DNA from: Sipunculus nudus
Taxonomy: Eukaryota; Annelida; Sipuncula; Golfingiida; Sipunculidae
Assembly: GCA_026874595.1 (NCBI GenBank)
Contig: CM049317.1
Span: forward strand, 66,878,618 to 66,942,617
DNA: 64,000 bases
Direction of reading: 5' to 3'
Shown here: piece after piece, positions 12,533 to 22,375 of the stretch
How positions within the stretch are numbered: the stretch's first letter is position 1
Layout of the letters: each line of letters starts with the position of its first letter
The notes under the pieces: model-generated
Seen by the model: only the letters and a program-made list of their open reading frames with translations
Told to the model about the DNA's origin: nothing
Databases searched by the model: none
Position numbers and translations under genes: made by a program

Positions 12533-15500
12533 TATTACCCATTTATTACCCGTTTTTTTTGGTAGTTCAATTAGTTCCTAATAGATGGAGCTGAAATAGC
12601 CCCAACTGGAATTAATGCCAGTTTCATCGGGACTTCTGAAAATATATGAAACGAACTACCTCAAATATATGTGGCATAATTTCCTACAGTTAATAATGGG
12701 CGTATCCAAGGCATGACCACAGTACAGACGCGTGAGAAAAGTCGAGTGCTACCATCGTAATTTTTAGTAGAGATTTACCAGAATACTTATCCAAGAAGTA
12801 AAGGTAAGATTAGATTCCTTTATAAGGCATGTAGACATGAAATTTTGAATGCAAGCATTAACAGCACAGGTAGAGAAGCAAAGCACAGACTTTTGTACAT
12901 GTAACTTTGAAATGACAATTTTATGCCACAGGAAGTGTAAAGCTATACATAGTCATACATAAGTAAAAGTATATCACTGTCTTTTGACATAATCACACAT
13001 AAGTTAAAGCAAATCACGAATATTTTGCATATAACAGAGAATTTATCGTACACCTAAAATGAAAACATGATAAAATAAATTGATAAATGAATATTTCTTG
13101 CTATATCTATATTTCTTTTGCGGCACTGCCTGCTTTTTTAACGTTTTTCCCGACCAGTTATATAAGCCTATAAGCGCATGAAAGGAATCAGCCGTGATAG
13201 CATTTGCTTTCCGTGTGGCACTGCAAGAGTAGAGCTCATACAACATTTTAACATTCCTTTAGGCCCAACCTTTTACTCAAAGAAACTATTTTTTCAAGTT
13301 TAATTTTTTGACTGGACACTGCAATTTCCAAACTCCCCTGCAATACAAAATATAAGTACAGACTGTATTGCTGACATGTAGACAAATTCCATTATTTGTG
13401 TGTCTACTTTTATTATCCTGTGCATTTTTCTCAAGAAGAACATTCTGATGTTAGCCTCTTTGTAAATGTTTGCCACATTACTTTCGAAGGTGAATTTGGC
13501 ATCAATTATAGTACGCAGTATTTGTAATTTCTCACTGTTTCTACCATCTGACCATTTATTAAAGAGGTTAGTGTTTTTACTTTCCTATCCTGTAACCTAC
13601 AATAATTTCTTCGCTTTATTTACATTAAGGTCCAAGAAATTGCTATTGCACCACATCACAGACATTTCTCCTTCTAGCCTGTAATCCACACCATTTATTG
13701 CAAAGACTAACCAGTGCAGTGACATCTGCGTGCCTGTACAGTTTACAACCAGAAGTGGCCCTGCAATCATTAGTGTACAGGGCGAATAAAATGAGTGATA
13801 CAACACAATACATGAAAAGATCCTCCATTGGTTTGAATTTCTCTTGAACTGACACTATTTAACATTACAAACTGGCGTCCCTCATATTAATTAGTTTCGC
13901 CAGAGGTACATGTGGTTGTATGGTATTGAAAACACTTGAAATGTCTATAAATAATATCTTATCAAACTTGCAATTTCATTTGCTGTTTGGTGCATCAAGA
14001 AATTTCAGAATGTCAAGAGTGATGAGAATTATAAGATCTTTGATACTCCGATAAGCAATATAAATAAAATGTAGGGGATTTTGGGGTTGCTTTATCTGTC
14101 TTTATAATTCTGTTATTATATATTGTTCGAAACAGCAGTGAGTGGCACTTGTCTTTAATCATTATATTCTTCGGGGTATTGTTTTTAGCAAATGGAATGA
14201 TTTTAGAGGTTTTCCTAATGGCTGGTATATACCCTGCGTATAGTGAAATCTGTTATAACCGATTAAGTTCCTTATTACAAACATAAGTGTCTTTAAACCT
14301 AATTTGTCAAGCAAGTTCTGACATATTACATTGATTCAAATTATATATATATTGGTACCGGTTTTTGTGTTTTTTTTTAATTTTTGAATCTGGCTTTTAA
14401 TATTAACTGGAATATTATCGTCATTACTTGTGAGAAAATAATGTTCTAACATTGACAGACATCGACAGGACTTACTCGTCTCGACGTCTACATTTCTGCA
14501 CTGGGCCCGTAAAATTTCTTAATTACCCTTTTCGTGATATTAAAAGAACACTTCTTTTGGGATAGTAAGCAAAAATGATAAGTAAAATTCTTAATATCAT
14601 ATATGCCTCATGTTAAGTAGTTGGGACTAATTTTTTGTGATGCAAATGTTACAGGACCGAGGATTGGTTAATATCGAGGTAATGAGCGGGAAAAAAAGAG
14701 TAAGAGGTTCCAATGGGTTATACTTATAACTATTAAATGGACAAGACGAATGTCAATATTTTTATTGCATTGATGTATATTCATCCGAGTTCATTAAGGT
14801 TACCTTATTCAAACAAATGAAACACTCTTACAATACTATGGAACATATTTACAATGGAATAAAGATGCATAATAATGATGACCCAGGCGAAAGGTCATGA
14901 CTCGTGATTGTTATCGTCCGGATGTGTAACAGATATGTCATTTTTCCTCGCTCCTGGTCCTATGATAGAATTATATGGCCCGGATTCAGAATGAACATGT
15001 AGTTTCACTGAAAGCGCAATAAAAACTCAATGAATTCAGTCATCTTGTCGGCACTGCTTGTGATAAAATGATATATAAATAAATGTTCCAGCTGAAAAAT
15101 AAGGTAAATGTAGTCAAACTAACTCAGGTCTTATGGACATGGCAATATAAGTTATATTAGTAAGAACTTTAAATGTTTTCGATCGAAGTCGGCTGAAATA
15201 CTTTAAAATTGCAAATATGGTCTGCTTCCGGTACGCCTTGTATCACTGAAATGTTCTTACTAGTATGATTTAGGTATATTGCCATGACCAAAAGACCTGG
15301 GTAAGTTTGACTTAATTTACATTTATCAATAATAGTGCCGACAAAATGACTGAATTCATTGAGTTTTTATTGCGCTTTCAGTGTACGTTGGCCGGGGTGA
15401 TTTTGGAGATTGGGCGCGAAAAAAAGTGTCCGTTGTCCAGAATGGAAGGGTGTCTGCCCCAGAGGGGTTCTTAAAGTAGTGAAAACGCTCGGTCGGTCCA

Positions 15501-18500
15501 AAAGGTGTCTGTGTATATGTTCATGTATTTGGTTAATATTAACCTGTATTTATTGATGACTATGTGCATAATATTTTTTTTAGATCGAGGCGTAACCTCG
15601 CCAAAAGTAACGAAAGATTATTCAGGAAGAACTGTTCCAGGAACTTCTAACGGCGGTAATACAGCAGGACCAGTTGCCGCAGTGGTGGTTATCGTCCTTA
15701 CAATATGTATTGTTTCAGTTGTATGCATCTTTCGTAGAAGACGACAGGTAGGTGAGGGCGAGCAGGGCCGAGGGGAGGGGGGGGGGGGGGGTGGGAGGTA
15801 GAAGGGGCGAGGGGGTTGGTGGAGCAAACTCTTGGTTTGAGCAAAATATGCTTTTCAGGTTTTTAATATTCGAAATTACGTTGACATACAATACGTCGTA
15901 CTCTGTGTTTACGATACATTTTTTTCTAACTTTAATTTCATTCACCCACTGGCTACAAATGCCATTTTCATCATAAACGGCAGCAAGGGATGTTCCGCAC
16001 CAATACAGATGTTCCCTTGGTATGTTTTGAATCATTTGCATTTGTTTCAATGGCATAAACTGCTCTGTGGCTCAGGGTAGAGCGAAGGACTCAAAGCCGG
16101 GAGATCGTGGGTTCGAATATCAGCCGAGGTGGTGAGATTTTTTTTTTCAGTGCGTCTTTGGGGAGGTTGGGTTCATTGGTATTATGACCAAGCAATGGGG
16201 ATGATTACACACCGGGCCTGGGTGACACCTGGATACAAAAAAAAAATGATAGGAAGCGAGTGCTACCGCCCTGTCAAGTAATCCCAAACCAAAATGGAAA
16301 CTCTGCATATGTACATGCTAAGTTTAAGAATTAGAAAAGTCAGCATTAAAAAATGGAGGCGGTTATTTACCTCAAACAAAAAAAATTAAATGAAAAAAAA
16401 GTGATCCAGCAATATGGTGGCCAAATGATTTCTCATTTGTCTTGCCCGAGTTTGTTTTCAATCTTTTACATTGGTTTTCAATGGCATTTAGTGATCTAGC
16501 AATATGGTGCCAAATGGTTTATATTTTGTATTTGCCTGAATTTGTTTTAAATAATTTAGTTACATTGTTTTCTATGGCACAATCTGCTCAAACAAAATGG
16601 TGGCAAATGTTTTCTGTTTCTTGTCTTTGCCTGCTCAGTCAGGAGGATAAATATTGATAAATGTCATATTTGAATAGTAACTGTTGTGGATTTAACACTA
16701 AGTTTTGTTGATCAACATTTTTATAACACACATTTAGCGCATACAAATATGTTTTCGTGTTGATCATCATAACTGGTAGTATTTACAGTTTGGTGTCTGG
16801 GTCTCCAGGATTATGTAGTTACTAGCTGAAAATTCCGGTAACTTGGCTTTTCATCGGAGTTGGGGGATGTATTGAATAAGATGAGAAATGATAGCACAAT
16901 AATCATATTCTAACATTTGAAATAAAAAAAGGTTTTCAGTGGGATACTCTCTCAATAAAATGTGTATAAATATTTTACATTTATTTTGTGGCGCTGGGCC
17001 CATGGCAAGAAATTCATACATCGGTATGTTTACCTTGAAGGCCTGGTCAGTGATGATTATTTTATTATATTCGAATAGAAGGCGGGGGCATTCAGATTTT
17101 CTAGATCTTTGATTTGTTACATACATCAATATTGTTAAACGCAGAAAATATAGGTTGATTTAAGAAAGTTATTAAAGATGAATTTAATGTATGTTTAAGG
17201 CAAATAAGCGGTTGATAAGTTGGGGGGGGGGGTACCCATCCCTTTACTGGACATCTTACTTTTTCATAAATCCTCCTGGGTTGGACCCCTCCTTTTTCCT
17301 AAATCATGAATCCACCGAGTTGAGTTCCCCTTCCTCCAGACAGTGTGCAGTGATATGGCATTTTATTGACACGTTTTGTCAGTAGGTAGACTGTAGACGT
17401 AAAAGAGAAAATTCTAAGCAATATGTTTGTAGGGACTATATTTAAGGTGTAAAACCAATGAAATAGTAAGGAAAAATGTGTTTTGCAGGGACTATAAATG
17501 ATGTATTTATAGTGGAAAACCCCTAGAAGTTACCAAACAATTCAAGGAATCAGTGCATATTTCCCCCTTGATTATCGGCCGGTAATGTCCCGAAAGGAGT
17601 GCCAAGGGGTTGAGAATGACTTGCTGTTCCCATTAACGGACGTGACAAGTGGGTCATTAACTGGGTCAGATGTCAGGTCAAACATGCTTATAACCGTCAC
17701 TGACAGCAGGTGTTATTCATGTACACACTATACCTTAAACGTGCGCTTGAAAAGGATAAAGCCTCACTGTTTCTCTTGCAGCGGACTGAGAGAAGGAGCG
17801 GTGTTGTGGTGGCCAGGGGAAATGAGGAGGAAGTGGAATCAATTCCTCTAAACGAAACTGACATTAAAATAGACATCAACCCGAGTGGCCTTGACCCTGG
17901 CTGTCGAAACTCTCACCCAGGCCCTACTATAAAACCGGACCGAAACACTCCGCCGAGGCGTATACTATCATCCACCGACGAGTGTGAACCAAATAAGTAT
18001 AATTCAAGGGAAACTTGGGACATAGACTCGATTGGTGGCGAATATAAACACAAAGACGAAGATGTTACCGTAAAAGTTCCAAGTGGAGCCATCTTAGAAG
18101 GTGATGCGCCAAGGACTATCTGTGCAGAAACCGAGGTTGATGTCTTTAAGTATTCTGATGTACTCGAAAAGGATCGCATCATCAGCCCTGTGTTGAAATA
18201 CCAAAACGGCCCGCTGTTTCATGATCTGCTGACAATCGCTATACGCCACAGAGTAACAAATAAACACCTGCAAACATATATACAAGCTTATTATACAACA
18301 AATCGTGCATGGGTTTGGCAGGAAATAGAAAGTATAACGAATCGACGAACAGATGTTGCTGTTACAAAAGAAGAAGATGGAGCGGAAGAAAAGGAACTTG
18401 TTCCTGGCATGTACTTTCATGTTACAAAATCTGATGTGAAAATATTCACGAATCAGCTTGGGTATTTTAAAGTAACCTGCCCAGCGCCACCACCTGAAGA

Positions 18501-20323
18501 AATGCAACTGGTTGGCATGATCTATGCTGGTGTAGAAGAAGACCTATCTGACGGTGTTAGTCAAGAAATTACCGTGACAGTCGTTGTCTTAGACGAAATA
18601 TACAACACGAAATCCGTAATAAGCGTAAGTTACATGTAATATTTTTCTTTATGTAATATTAATAATTATCTAAATAACAAACGAAACATTACAAAGATCA
18701 ATGTCGTATTTAAAGCCACCAAGGCAATATGCATTCTCCAATTCTTGATGGCAGCAATTCTCAGATCAAGATAAAATGTTGTCCCTTAGGCCTTAGGAAA
18801 TGTATGGTCCTAAAGCACCGCCCGCGTCAATTCCGCCTCCCCCCCCCCCCCCCCGCATCAAAAATGTTTATTTTGATTTCATCTTTCAAGAAGATAAATT
18901 TGATAAAATTTTAATTAAATTTCTTGTGTTATGTAGCGCTTTTACAAAAAAACACAAAAATAAAACACTGTTATAACCATGCTTTTCCCTAATCATATGA
19001 CATTTGTTTTCGAAACATACAATAGAATGTAAAAAAAAATCGCTACCCGCACTGTTTTAAAAAAAGTGCCTAGGAACCACACATTTCTTGGCCTTAGAAA
19101 AATTTTTATATATCAACATATATTCTGCTCTGAAATATTTTTGGAGTCGTTTACACGTGTAGGAGTTATATTTGTATTACAAAATCAATAATTGTCTTCA
19201 AATTATTTCATATATCATTATAGGGGAAATTATTTAGATGTACCTAATGGAAAAATATTTGTTTGAACTTCTAAACAAAAAGAAATTATGAAAACGAAAA
19301 TAAACTTATGGAGAAAGGTGAAGTTGTTAAGGTTTGCTTAATAAAATTCGATTCATGGCCTTTATGAACCTTTTGTAGGGAATCAATGAAGAACATGGCG
19401 GAGATCCTATAAAAGGTAATATTTATCTGAATTTCCTCAACATCAAGAAGGGCAATGTATCGGCGGATGACAAACTCCGTTTTGTCCTGAAACCAGAAAT
19501 GGAAGAAAAGTGGACATTACATGAAAATCAAGAAAATGAAATCAAGGTTGGTTTTAAATATGTCTTAGGAGAAGGGAGTTAGATGAAAGCTGCAAGAATC
19601 CCAAAGCTTAAATATTTTACGGTTACAAAGGATGCATCTTGCTTGGACAGTCAAAATGTTAACAACAATAGAACATTTTCCTGCGATTGCCTGCGACATA
19701 CATTCAGGATGTTTGAAACTTTAAATTACAATAAATACCATCAGAAATGCATTCATATTGTCCATCGGGACTTTCCTAATCTTTATGTTCGACACGAAAG
19801 ATATATATTCATACTAAAATAGCTGAACTTGCAGAAATTATAAGATTCGCTTCCACTATTTCTTTAGTAGTCCAAAGCTGCAATATTTTTCTTCGATTTC
19901 AGGAACCATATGCGTTTACTTTCTCATCCCAAATTTTACTACCCTATTGCTGCGTAGCAAAGTATTTGGTTTTATATCATTAAGTGCCTACCTAATTAAA
20001 TAATATCCAAGTAAATTGTTTCATTTCGTCGATAGATATATTCTGTAAAGTAAGATAATCAGTTGTTTCTCTTCACTGTAGGAGATGAGCCTATCTGACA
20101 TTGCAGAGGAATTTGGGAAAAGCTTTGGCGTGGTATTAACAACAATTCTGATTCAGAATCAGGGAAACAAGACAAAAACCTTTTTACTGGATGGAGATTT
20201 TCTCTTGTTTCGAGAAAATGACCCAGTCAGACCTCACACAGTGATGAATCCTATTAGATACCGTATGCCCTTGCGACCAGAAGAACATGAAGGCGAAATT
20301 TCGTTAAAAAAGGTGAGTCATTT

Positions 20324-20376
<53 letters not shown>

Positions 20377-21750
20377 GCATGTAGATAGTAAGAGTGACGC
20401 CTTTTAGGTGGACTTCACACCCTCGTTATCAGCATTTTACACATAGAACTAACTCACCTGGACCTTCCCGAGCCTGTTGCAAGCCCTGGCACTGGGGGAA
20501 TATTTAGCTGGGCAACGAATTGTGTTAAATATATTTCGACGATACATTTCTTATTAGAGTCGTTTTATATTTGATCCCACTTGTTAAATAAATTGCTTAA
20601 GGAGATGCTAGAGAACCTTTATCTATCCGTTATGGTTTATTCTGACTTATGGTTGGTTGTTGGTAACTGTCTTTGTGGCTTACAGACGAGTTATGTTTGA
20701 TAACATGAATGGTTTATATCCCACTGTGTTGCGATTCAATGTTATATAAAAATCTTTTTTTTTTCTTTTTGGTCAAAATTTTTTTACATATATAGCAAAT
20801 TTTCTTGTTGGTCTGCTCAGGACGTCTCGGTTCCTGTTAATATGCAGCGAGGCCATCATCCCTGTACAGTTCTAAACTGACTTGTATGCTGCTGCTCAGT
20901 CCGGGCTGTATGTAAGGTCAGACTAGCTGAAAAAATCTCTTAAAAGGATAGGTGTTGCATCCTTGCTGTTTGTTAACTATTAAACCAAGTGCAGTTGCTG
21001 TCCGGCTGTGTGTACTTTTTGAAATTGGCAGACATAGCTCTTATTACTTATCATAATGTGAATGAGTATAAAAATGTATCCCGATGCTTAAATAATTGCA
21101 GAGGGGTTCCATCAAAGGACTTCCGAGACAAACTAGATATCACCGTTATAAACGCCAGTTTACAAAGGTAAGTATATCGCATATACAGTAACACCCCTTA
21201 AACAGGACGCACACCGTGAACACGACCGTGTTACCGGGGTGGCGTTGTTTGACACGTATGACAATACATGTGCTTTGCAAGGACCAAACCTTATTCTTTA
21301 AGGGGGCGGTCATATTAAAGGCTGGTCGGCGGGCTATATTTGAACTTATTCTTTACAAATGTGTAGCAAACACATCGATTCAATATTCTAGCATACAGAA
21401 CTCTGAAAGAAAAACAATTTCTTTACTTCTTACATACTTGTACGGTACAAAATATTAATGATGGAATCCCAAGTTGAGCTTAGAGCAATCAGAGCTGCAT
21501 CCTAATTATATTTTCTCACACAAATATAAGCGTAGACTGGCACAGTAAGCTAAGCAAATAAGAATTACAGCTACTCTGGCTAAATACTAAAACCTAGTGC
21601 AGATACTTCTGGTGGCAAATTATATAACTTATTATTGACTCAGGTGATGGCAAATCGACAAACACCATTTTCACAGTTGTGTGATAAAACACTTAAGTTC
21701 TTATATTTTTTTTTTAGGAACAACTTCTCCAGAGAAAACTGGAAGATTGA
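2641..21750 (+). CDS. C-type lectin-like / ZU5 transmembrane receptor
   Basis: Nine exons, assembled by reading frame and splice sites: 2641-2698, 3072-3344, 3652-3801, 15584-15747, 17782-18624, 19379-19546, 20082-20312, 21102-21167, 21718-21750. Exon lengths sum to 1986 nt (661 residues plus stop), and junction phases agree throughout (1,1,1,0,0,0,0,0). Predicted order: signal peptide (1-19), C-type lectin-like domain (about 21-160), Ser/Thr/Gly-rich stalk, transmembrane helix (about 191-210) followed by RRRRQ, acidic linker, ZU5 domain (about 295-390), possible UPA-like region, basic tail ending RKLED. ZU5 is known from UNC5 netrin receptors, ankyrins, PIDD and ZO-1; here it is joined to a lectin-like ectodomain. 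The likely role is a cell-surface recognition receptor. The first exon is the weakest part; the order of the other exons is firm. Confidence 0.75.
3072..3801 (+). CDS. Receptor exons 2-3: C-type lectin-like domain
   Basis: Exon 2 (3072-3344) ends at a consensus donor, GTGAGT. Exon 3 (3652-3801) follows a weak TTTTATAG acceptor. Joined, they show the C-type lectin fold pattern: HGWYAARCICQSRGGDLVV (helix 1, conserved Cys and GG-L), FWVGL (the WIGL-like core strand), EWEEGEPSTKGSC (the W..GEP...C loop) and ENCSERHKVICV (the final two cysteines). Extra N-terminal cysteines are typical of long-form domains. N-glycosylation sequons are visible (NSS, NDT, NIT, NCS). The sugar-binding EPN/QPD and WND motifs of calcium-dependent lectins are not intact (EPS; no WND), so ligand type cannot be inferred. 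Confidence 0.8.
4799..4862. repeat. AT microsatellite
   Basis: Alternating TA/AT run with a few interruptions (GTA, TTTA), followed by a poly-A patch. Confidence 0.9.
4880..5260. repeat. Diverged tandem GCAGTA-family repeat
   Basis: Two related blocks share AAAAGGCAGTAA / AAAAGCAGTAACT, then TTTGAGTAAT.CCCT and TTTAAGTGTC. The same GGCAGTAAG words recur at 7240-7510, so this is a dispersed family. Confidence 0.45.
6900..6967. repeat. AT microsatellite
   Basis: Uninterrupted AT dinucleotide run of about 68 bases. Confidence 0.95.
7170..7505. repeat. GCAGTA-family element with strong hairpin
   Basis: Contains the inverted repeat GGTAAAGAGCAGT / ACTGCTCTTTACC at about 7245-7281 with a 10-base loop, extended by CCTTAGG/CCTTAGG flanks. 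It continues with further GGCAGTAAG and TACTGC words up to the AT run at 7506. Likely a short non-autonomous element. Confidence 0.5.
7506..7576. repeat. AT microsatellite at the left edge of the LTR element
   Basis: AT dinucleotide run with one AAAT interruption. Together with the AT run from 12491 it brackets the LTR element, suggesting insertion into an AT tract. Confidence 0.9.
7577..7807 (-). repeat. 3' LTR of the Gypsy-type element
   Basis: Matches the right LTR over roughly 7693-7807. The rest (7577-7692) has no counterpart in the right LTR and carries GTGACGCCTTT, also found beside the AT run at 20.4 kb. That part may belong to a different repeat rather than to the LTR. Confidence 0.55.
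8556..9187 (-). pseudogene. Integrase remnant of the LTR element
   Basis: Two adjoining frames show the end of the zinc-binding region (SCEVCN), the catalytic core with the first Asp (KIEVDLF) and second Asp (SDNSPQF), and a region near the third acidic residue (SPGHAQSNE), followed by a C-terminal piece (MEYRNTPTQD). A stop or frameshift separates the two frames at about 8756. This is the DDE integrase of Gypsy-type elements. It cannot give a full protein as it stands. Confidence 0.75.
9819..10931 (-). pseudogene. Reverse transcriptase / RNase H remnant
   Basis: Several broken minus-strand frames. The part at 10707-10931 resembles the linker from protease to reverse transcriptase (RPILGKKASEQMNLI). 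The part at 9819-10175 resembles the reverse transcriptase thumb and RNase H boundary (LSEIINFLARFPPRLS, then FTNKDVERHWGKEQ). Between 10180 and 10700 the frame is interrupted repeatedly, and I could not read an intact YxDD active site. Confidence 0.55.
10935..11171 (-). pseudogene. Aspartic protease remnant of the LTR element
   Basis: A 78-codon frame with the retropepsin active-site motif VDSGASVNAIP (D-S-G-A) and upstream sequence typical of the gag-protease junction. It is separated from the gag and reverse transcriptase pieces by stops. Confidence 0.7.
11209..12007 (-). pseudogene. Gag-like remnant of the LTR element
   Basis: Begins at an ATG about 290 bases inside the 5' LTR and runs 62 codons to a stop at 11819. 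Later pieces include a damaged zinc-knuckle region (CMFCGKMHQRGK) at 11209-11430. Several stops and shifts make it non-functional. Confidence 0.6.
12295..12490 (-). repeat. 5' LTR of the Gypsy-type element
   Basis: Reads TGTTAAAATATG... to ...ATTTAAACA on the minus strand, so it has TG/CA ends. The following TGGTGGCAGCGG is a plausible primer-binding site. It directly abuts an AT microsatellite on the right. Confidence 0.6.
12491..12530. repeat. AT microsatellite
   Basis: AT run at the right border of the LTR element, matching the tract at its left border. Confidence 0.9.
13300..14000 (-). pseudogene. LINE (non-LTR) reverse transcriptase fragment
   Basis: Reading the minus strand through several frames gives, in order, the motif-A region ILFIDISSVFNTIQPH (about 13990-13870), then LFALYTNDC and a decayed YADD-like YRHADVTALV, then WCNSNFLDLNVNKAK (about 13640-13600). 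These are the hallmarks of RT from CR1/L2/Rex-like LINEs. The frame changes at least twice and the catalytic Asp pair is altered, so it is dead. No poly-A tail or target duplication was identified. Confidence 0.7.
15584..15747 (+). CDS. Receptor exon 4: stalk and transmembrane helix
   Basis: The acceptor TTTTTTTTAG and donor GTAGGT frame 164 nt in phase 1 to 0. The exon encodes a Ser/Thr/Gly/Pro stalk (SPKVTKDYSGRTVPGTSNGG), a 20-residue hydrophobic helix (VAAVVVIVLTICIVSVVCIF) and the stop-transfer RRRRQ. By the positive-inside rule this puts the lectin domain outside and the following exons in the cytoplasm. A G-rich tract (15776-15800) lies just inside the next intron. Confidence 0.8.
16056..16260 (+). 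repeat. tRNA-derived SINE
   Basis: GTGGCTCAGGGTAGAGCG (A-box region) and GTGGGTTCGAATAT (B box) sit about 40 bases apart. They are followed by a T-run, a conserved-looking body (TATGACCAAGCAATGGGGAT, ACACCGGGCCTGG) and an A-rich end. Body words recur at 54.5-54.8 kb, so this is a dispersed family. Confidence 0.65.
16261..17781. other. Receptor intron 4, remainder
   Basis: Contains two diverged copies of a GTGATCTAGCAATATGGTG/CAAATG block (16.40-16.66 kb). At about 17.22-17.34 kb a G-run is followed by CCTAAATC and TCCTGGGTTGGACCCC, resembling the poly-C retroposon-like segment near 60.4 kb. No exon is recognised. Confidence 0.4.
17782..18624 (+). CDS. Receptor exon 5: ZU5 domain
   Basis: The TTCTCTTGCAG acceptor and GTAAGT donor bound 281 codons in phase 0. 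An acidic/proline linker precedes the ZU5 signature: SIGGEYKHKDEDVTVKVPSG with the following AI..G, then IISPVLKYQNGPLFHD and LLTIAIRHRV. These match the ZU5 pattern of UNC5 and ankyrin: Gly-Gly, V-P-x-G-A-I-x-x-G, S-P-V, a P-x-F loop and a closing strand with His. The part after it (VKIFTNQLGYFKVTC) may start a UPA-like fold, the usual partner of ZU5. This assignment rests on motif recognition, not a search. Confidence 0.75.
18785..19100. mobile_element. MITE-like element with ~35-bp inverted ends
   Basis: CTTAGGCCTTAGGAAATGT near 18786 pairs with ACACATTTCTTGGCCTTAG near 19079-19097, with matching inner words GGTCCTAAAGCAC / GTGCCTAGGAACC. A C-run lies inside. No coding sequence. It sits in the intron after the ZU5 exon. 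Confidence 0.55.
19379..21750 (+). CDS. Receptor exons 6-9: cytoplasmic C-terminus
   Basis: Exons 19379-19546, 20082-20312, 21102-21167 and 21718-21750 are all phase 0 with good splice sites (TTTTGTAG/GTTGGT, CTTCACTGTAG/GTGAGT, ATTGCAG/GTAAGT, TTTTTTTTAG). They add 165 residues: a region that may complete a UPA-like domain (GNIYLNFLNIKKGNVS, FGVVLTTILIQNQ), then a strongly basic stretch (KGLPRQTRYHRYKRQFTK) and the end QLLQRKLED. UNC5 and PIDD end in a death domain after ZU5-UPA; none is visible here. The stop is TGA at 21748. The first AATAAA after it is at about 22485, beyond a SINE. Confidence 0.7.
20326..20420. repeat. AT microsatellite with adjoining GTGACGCCTTT motif
   Basis: An AT run of about 47 bases begins 14 bases after the exon 7 donor. 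The following AGAGTGACGCCTTTTAGGTGGA resembles AAAGTGACGCCTTTCAGATAGA at 7623-7644, also next to an AT run. This suggests a dispersed element made of an AT tract plus this flank. Confidence 0.55.
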
Positions 21751-22094
21751 AATTTAAGGATTGGAATACGAATCTCCTTTCAGAAATTCAGTCTCCCCAA
21801 GAAGTTGTGAAGTATACAGCCTCTTTGACATATTTTTCAAAATATACGATATTGGAATATGTCATTGATTCATTAATGTGATATTGAATGTATCGACTGT
21901 TTATAAGCATATTCTGGCTTGACAACATATTCTGCTGTTTTTTCATTGCACACACTTACTTTGTATTTTTTTTATTTTGTATAATTATGCTCTTCTTTGT
22001 AATTCTCAATCGAAGCATGTTCATATATAGAGTTCCGTTTCGTTTTAGGACTAAATGACAGGGCGATAGCACTGGCTTCCTATGTTATTATATT

Positions 22095-22375
22095 ATTATA
22101 TTATATTATCACCTAGGCCGGGTGTCTACCGCACCTGCGGGACCTGGGTATGTAATCATCCATATCATTTGTCTTGAAACCCAGAAAACCAAAAAAGACG
22201 CATTCGTTTTGTGAGTGATACACAACTATGGGGCACAGCCTTCCCACAAAGCCCCCAGAGCGCTCAGCCTGGGTAGGGACCGACCGTGAAACTCTCACAG
22301 CCTCTGCTGAGGTTTGAACTCACGACCTCCGTGCTTTGAATCCCGTGCTCTACCCCTGAGCAACAAAAGCCGGTC
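22095..22375 (-). repeat. tRNA-derived SINE (minus strand)
   Basis: On the minus strand it reads TTGCTCAGGGGTAGAGCACG (A-box region), then GGTCGTGAGTTCAAACCTC (B box), then a body ending in GGTGCGGTAGACACCC. It is close to the element at 16.06 kb in its head. It lies just downstream of the receptor's stop codon and could form part of its 3' UTR. Confidence 0.65.

Larger units (their letters stand above)
3802..15583 (+). other. Large intron of the receptor gene (11.8 kb)
   Basis: Lies between the lectin exon donor (GTTGGT at 3802) and the TTTTTTTTAG acceptor of the membrane exon. It holds AT microsatellites, a GCAGTA-type repeat family, a decayed LTR element and a decayed LINE. A 129-codon + frame at 4281-4670 has no recognisable domain and is not needed to join the flanking exons. 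The stretches 5270-6890 and 14540-15580 show nothing I can name. Confidence 0.7.

Noticed and set aside
17913-18507. Minus-strand open frames opposite the ZU5 exon
   Set aside because: Shadows of the coding exon; no domain and no splice support.
1066-22375. tRNA-like sequences as working tRNA genes
   Set aside because: A- and B-box-like motifs are present, but no complete cloverleaf with a sensible anticodon arm and acceptor pairing; bodies and repeats elsewhere show they are SINEs.
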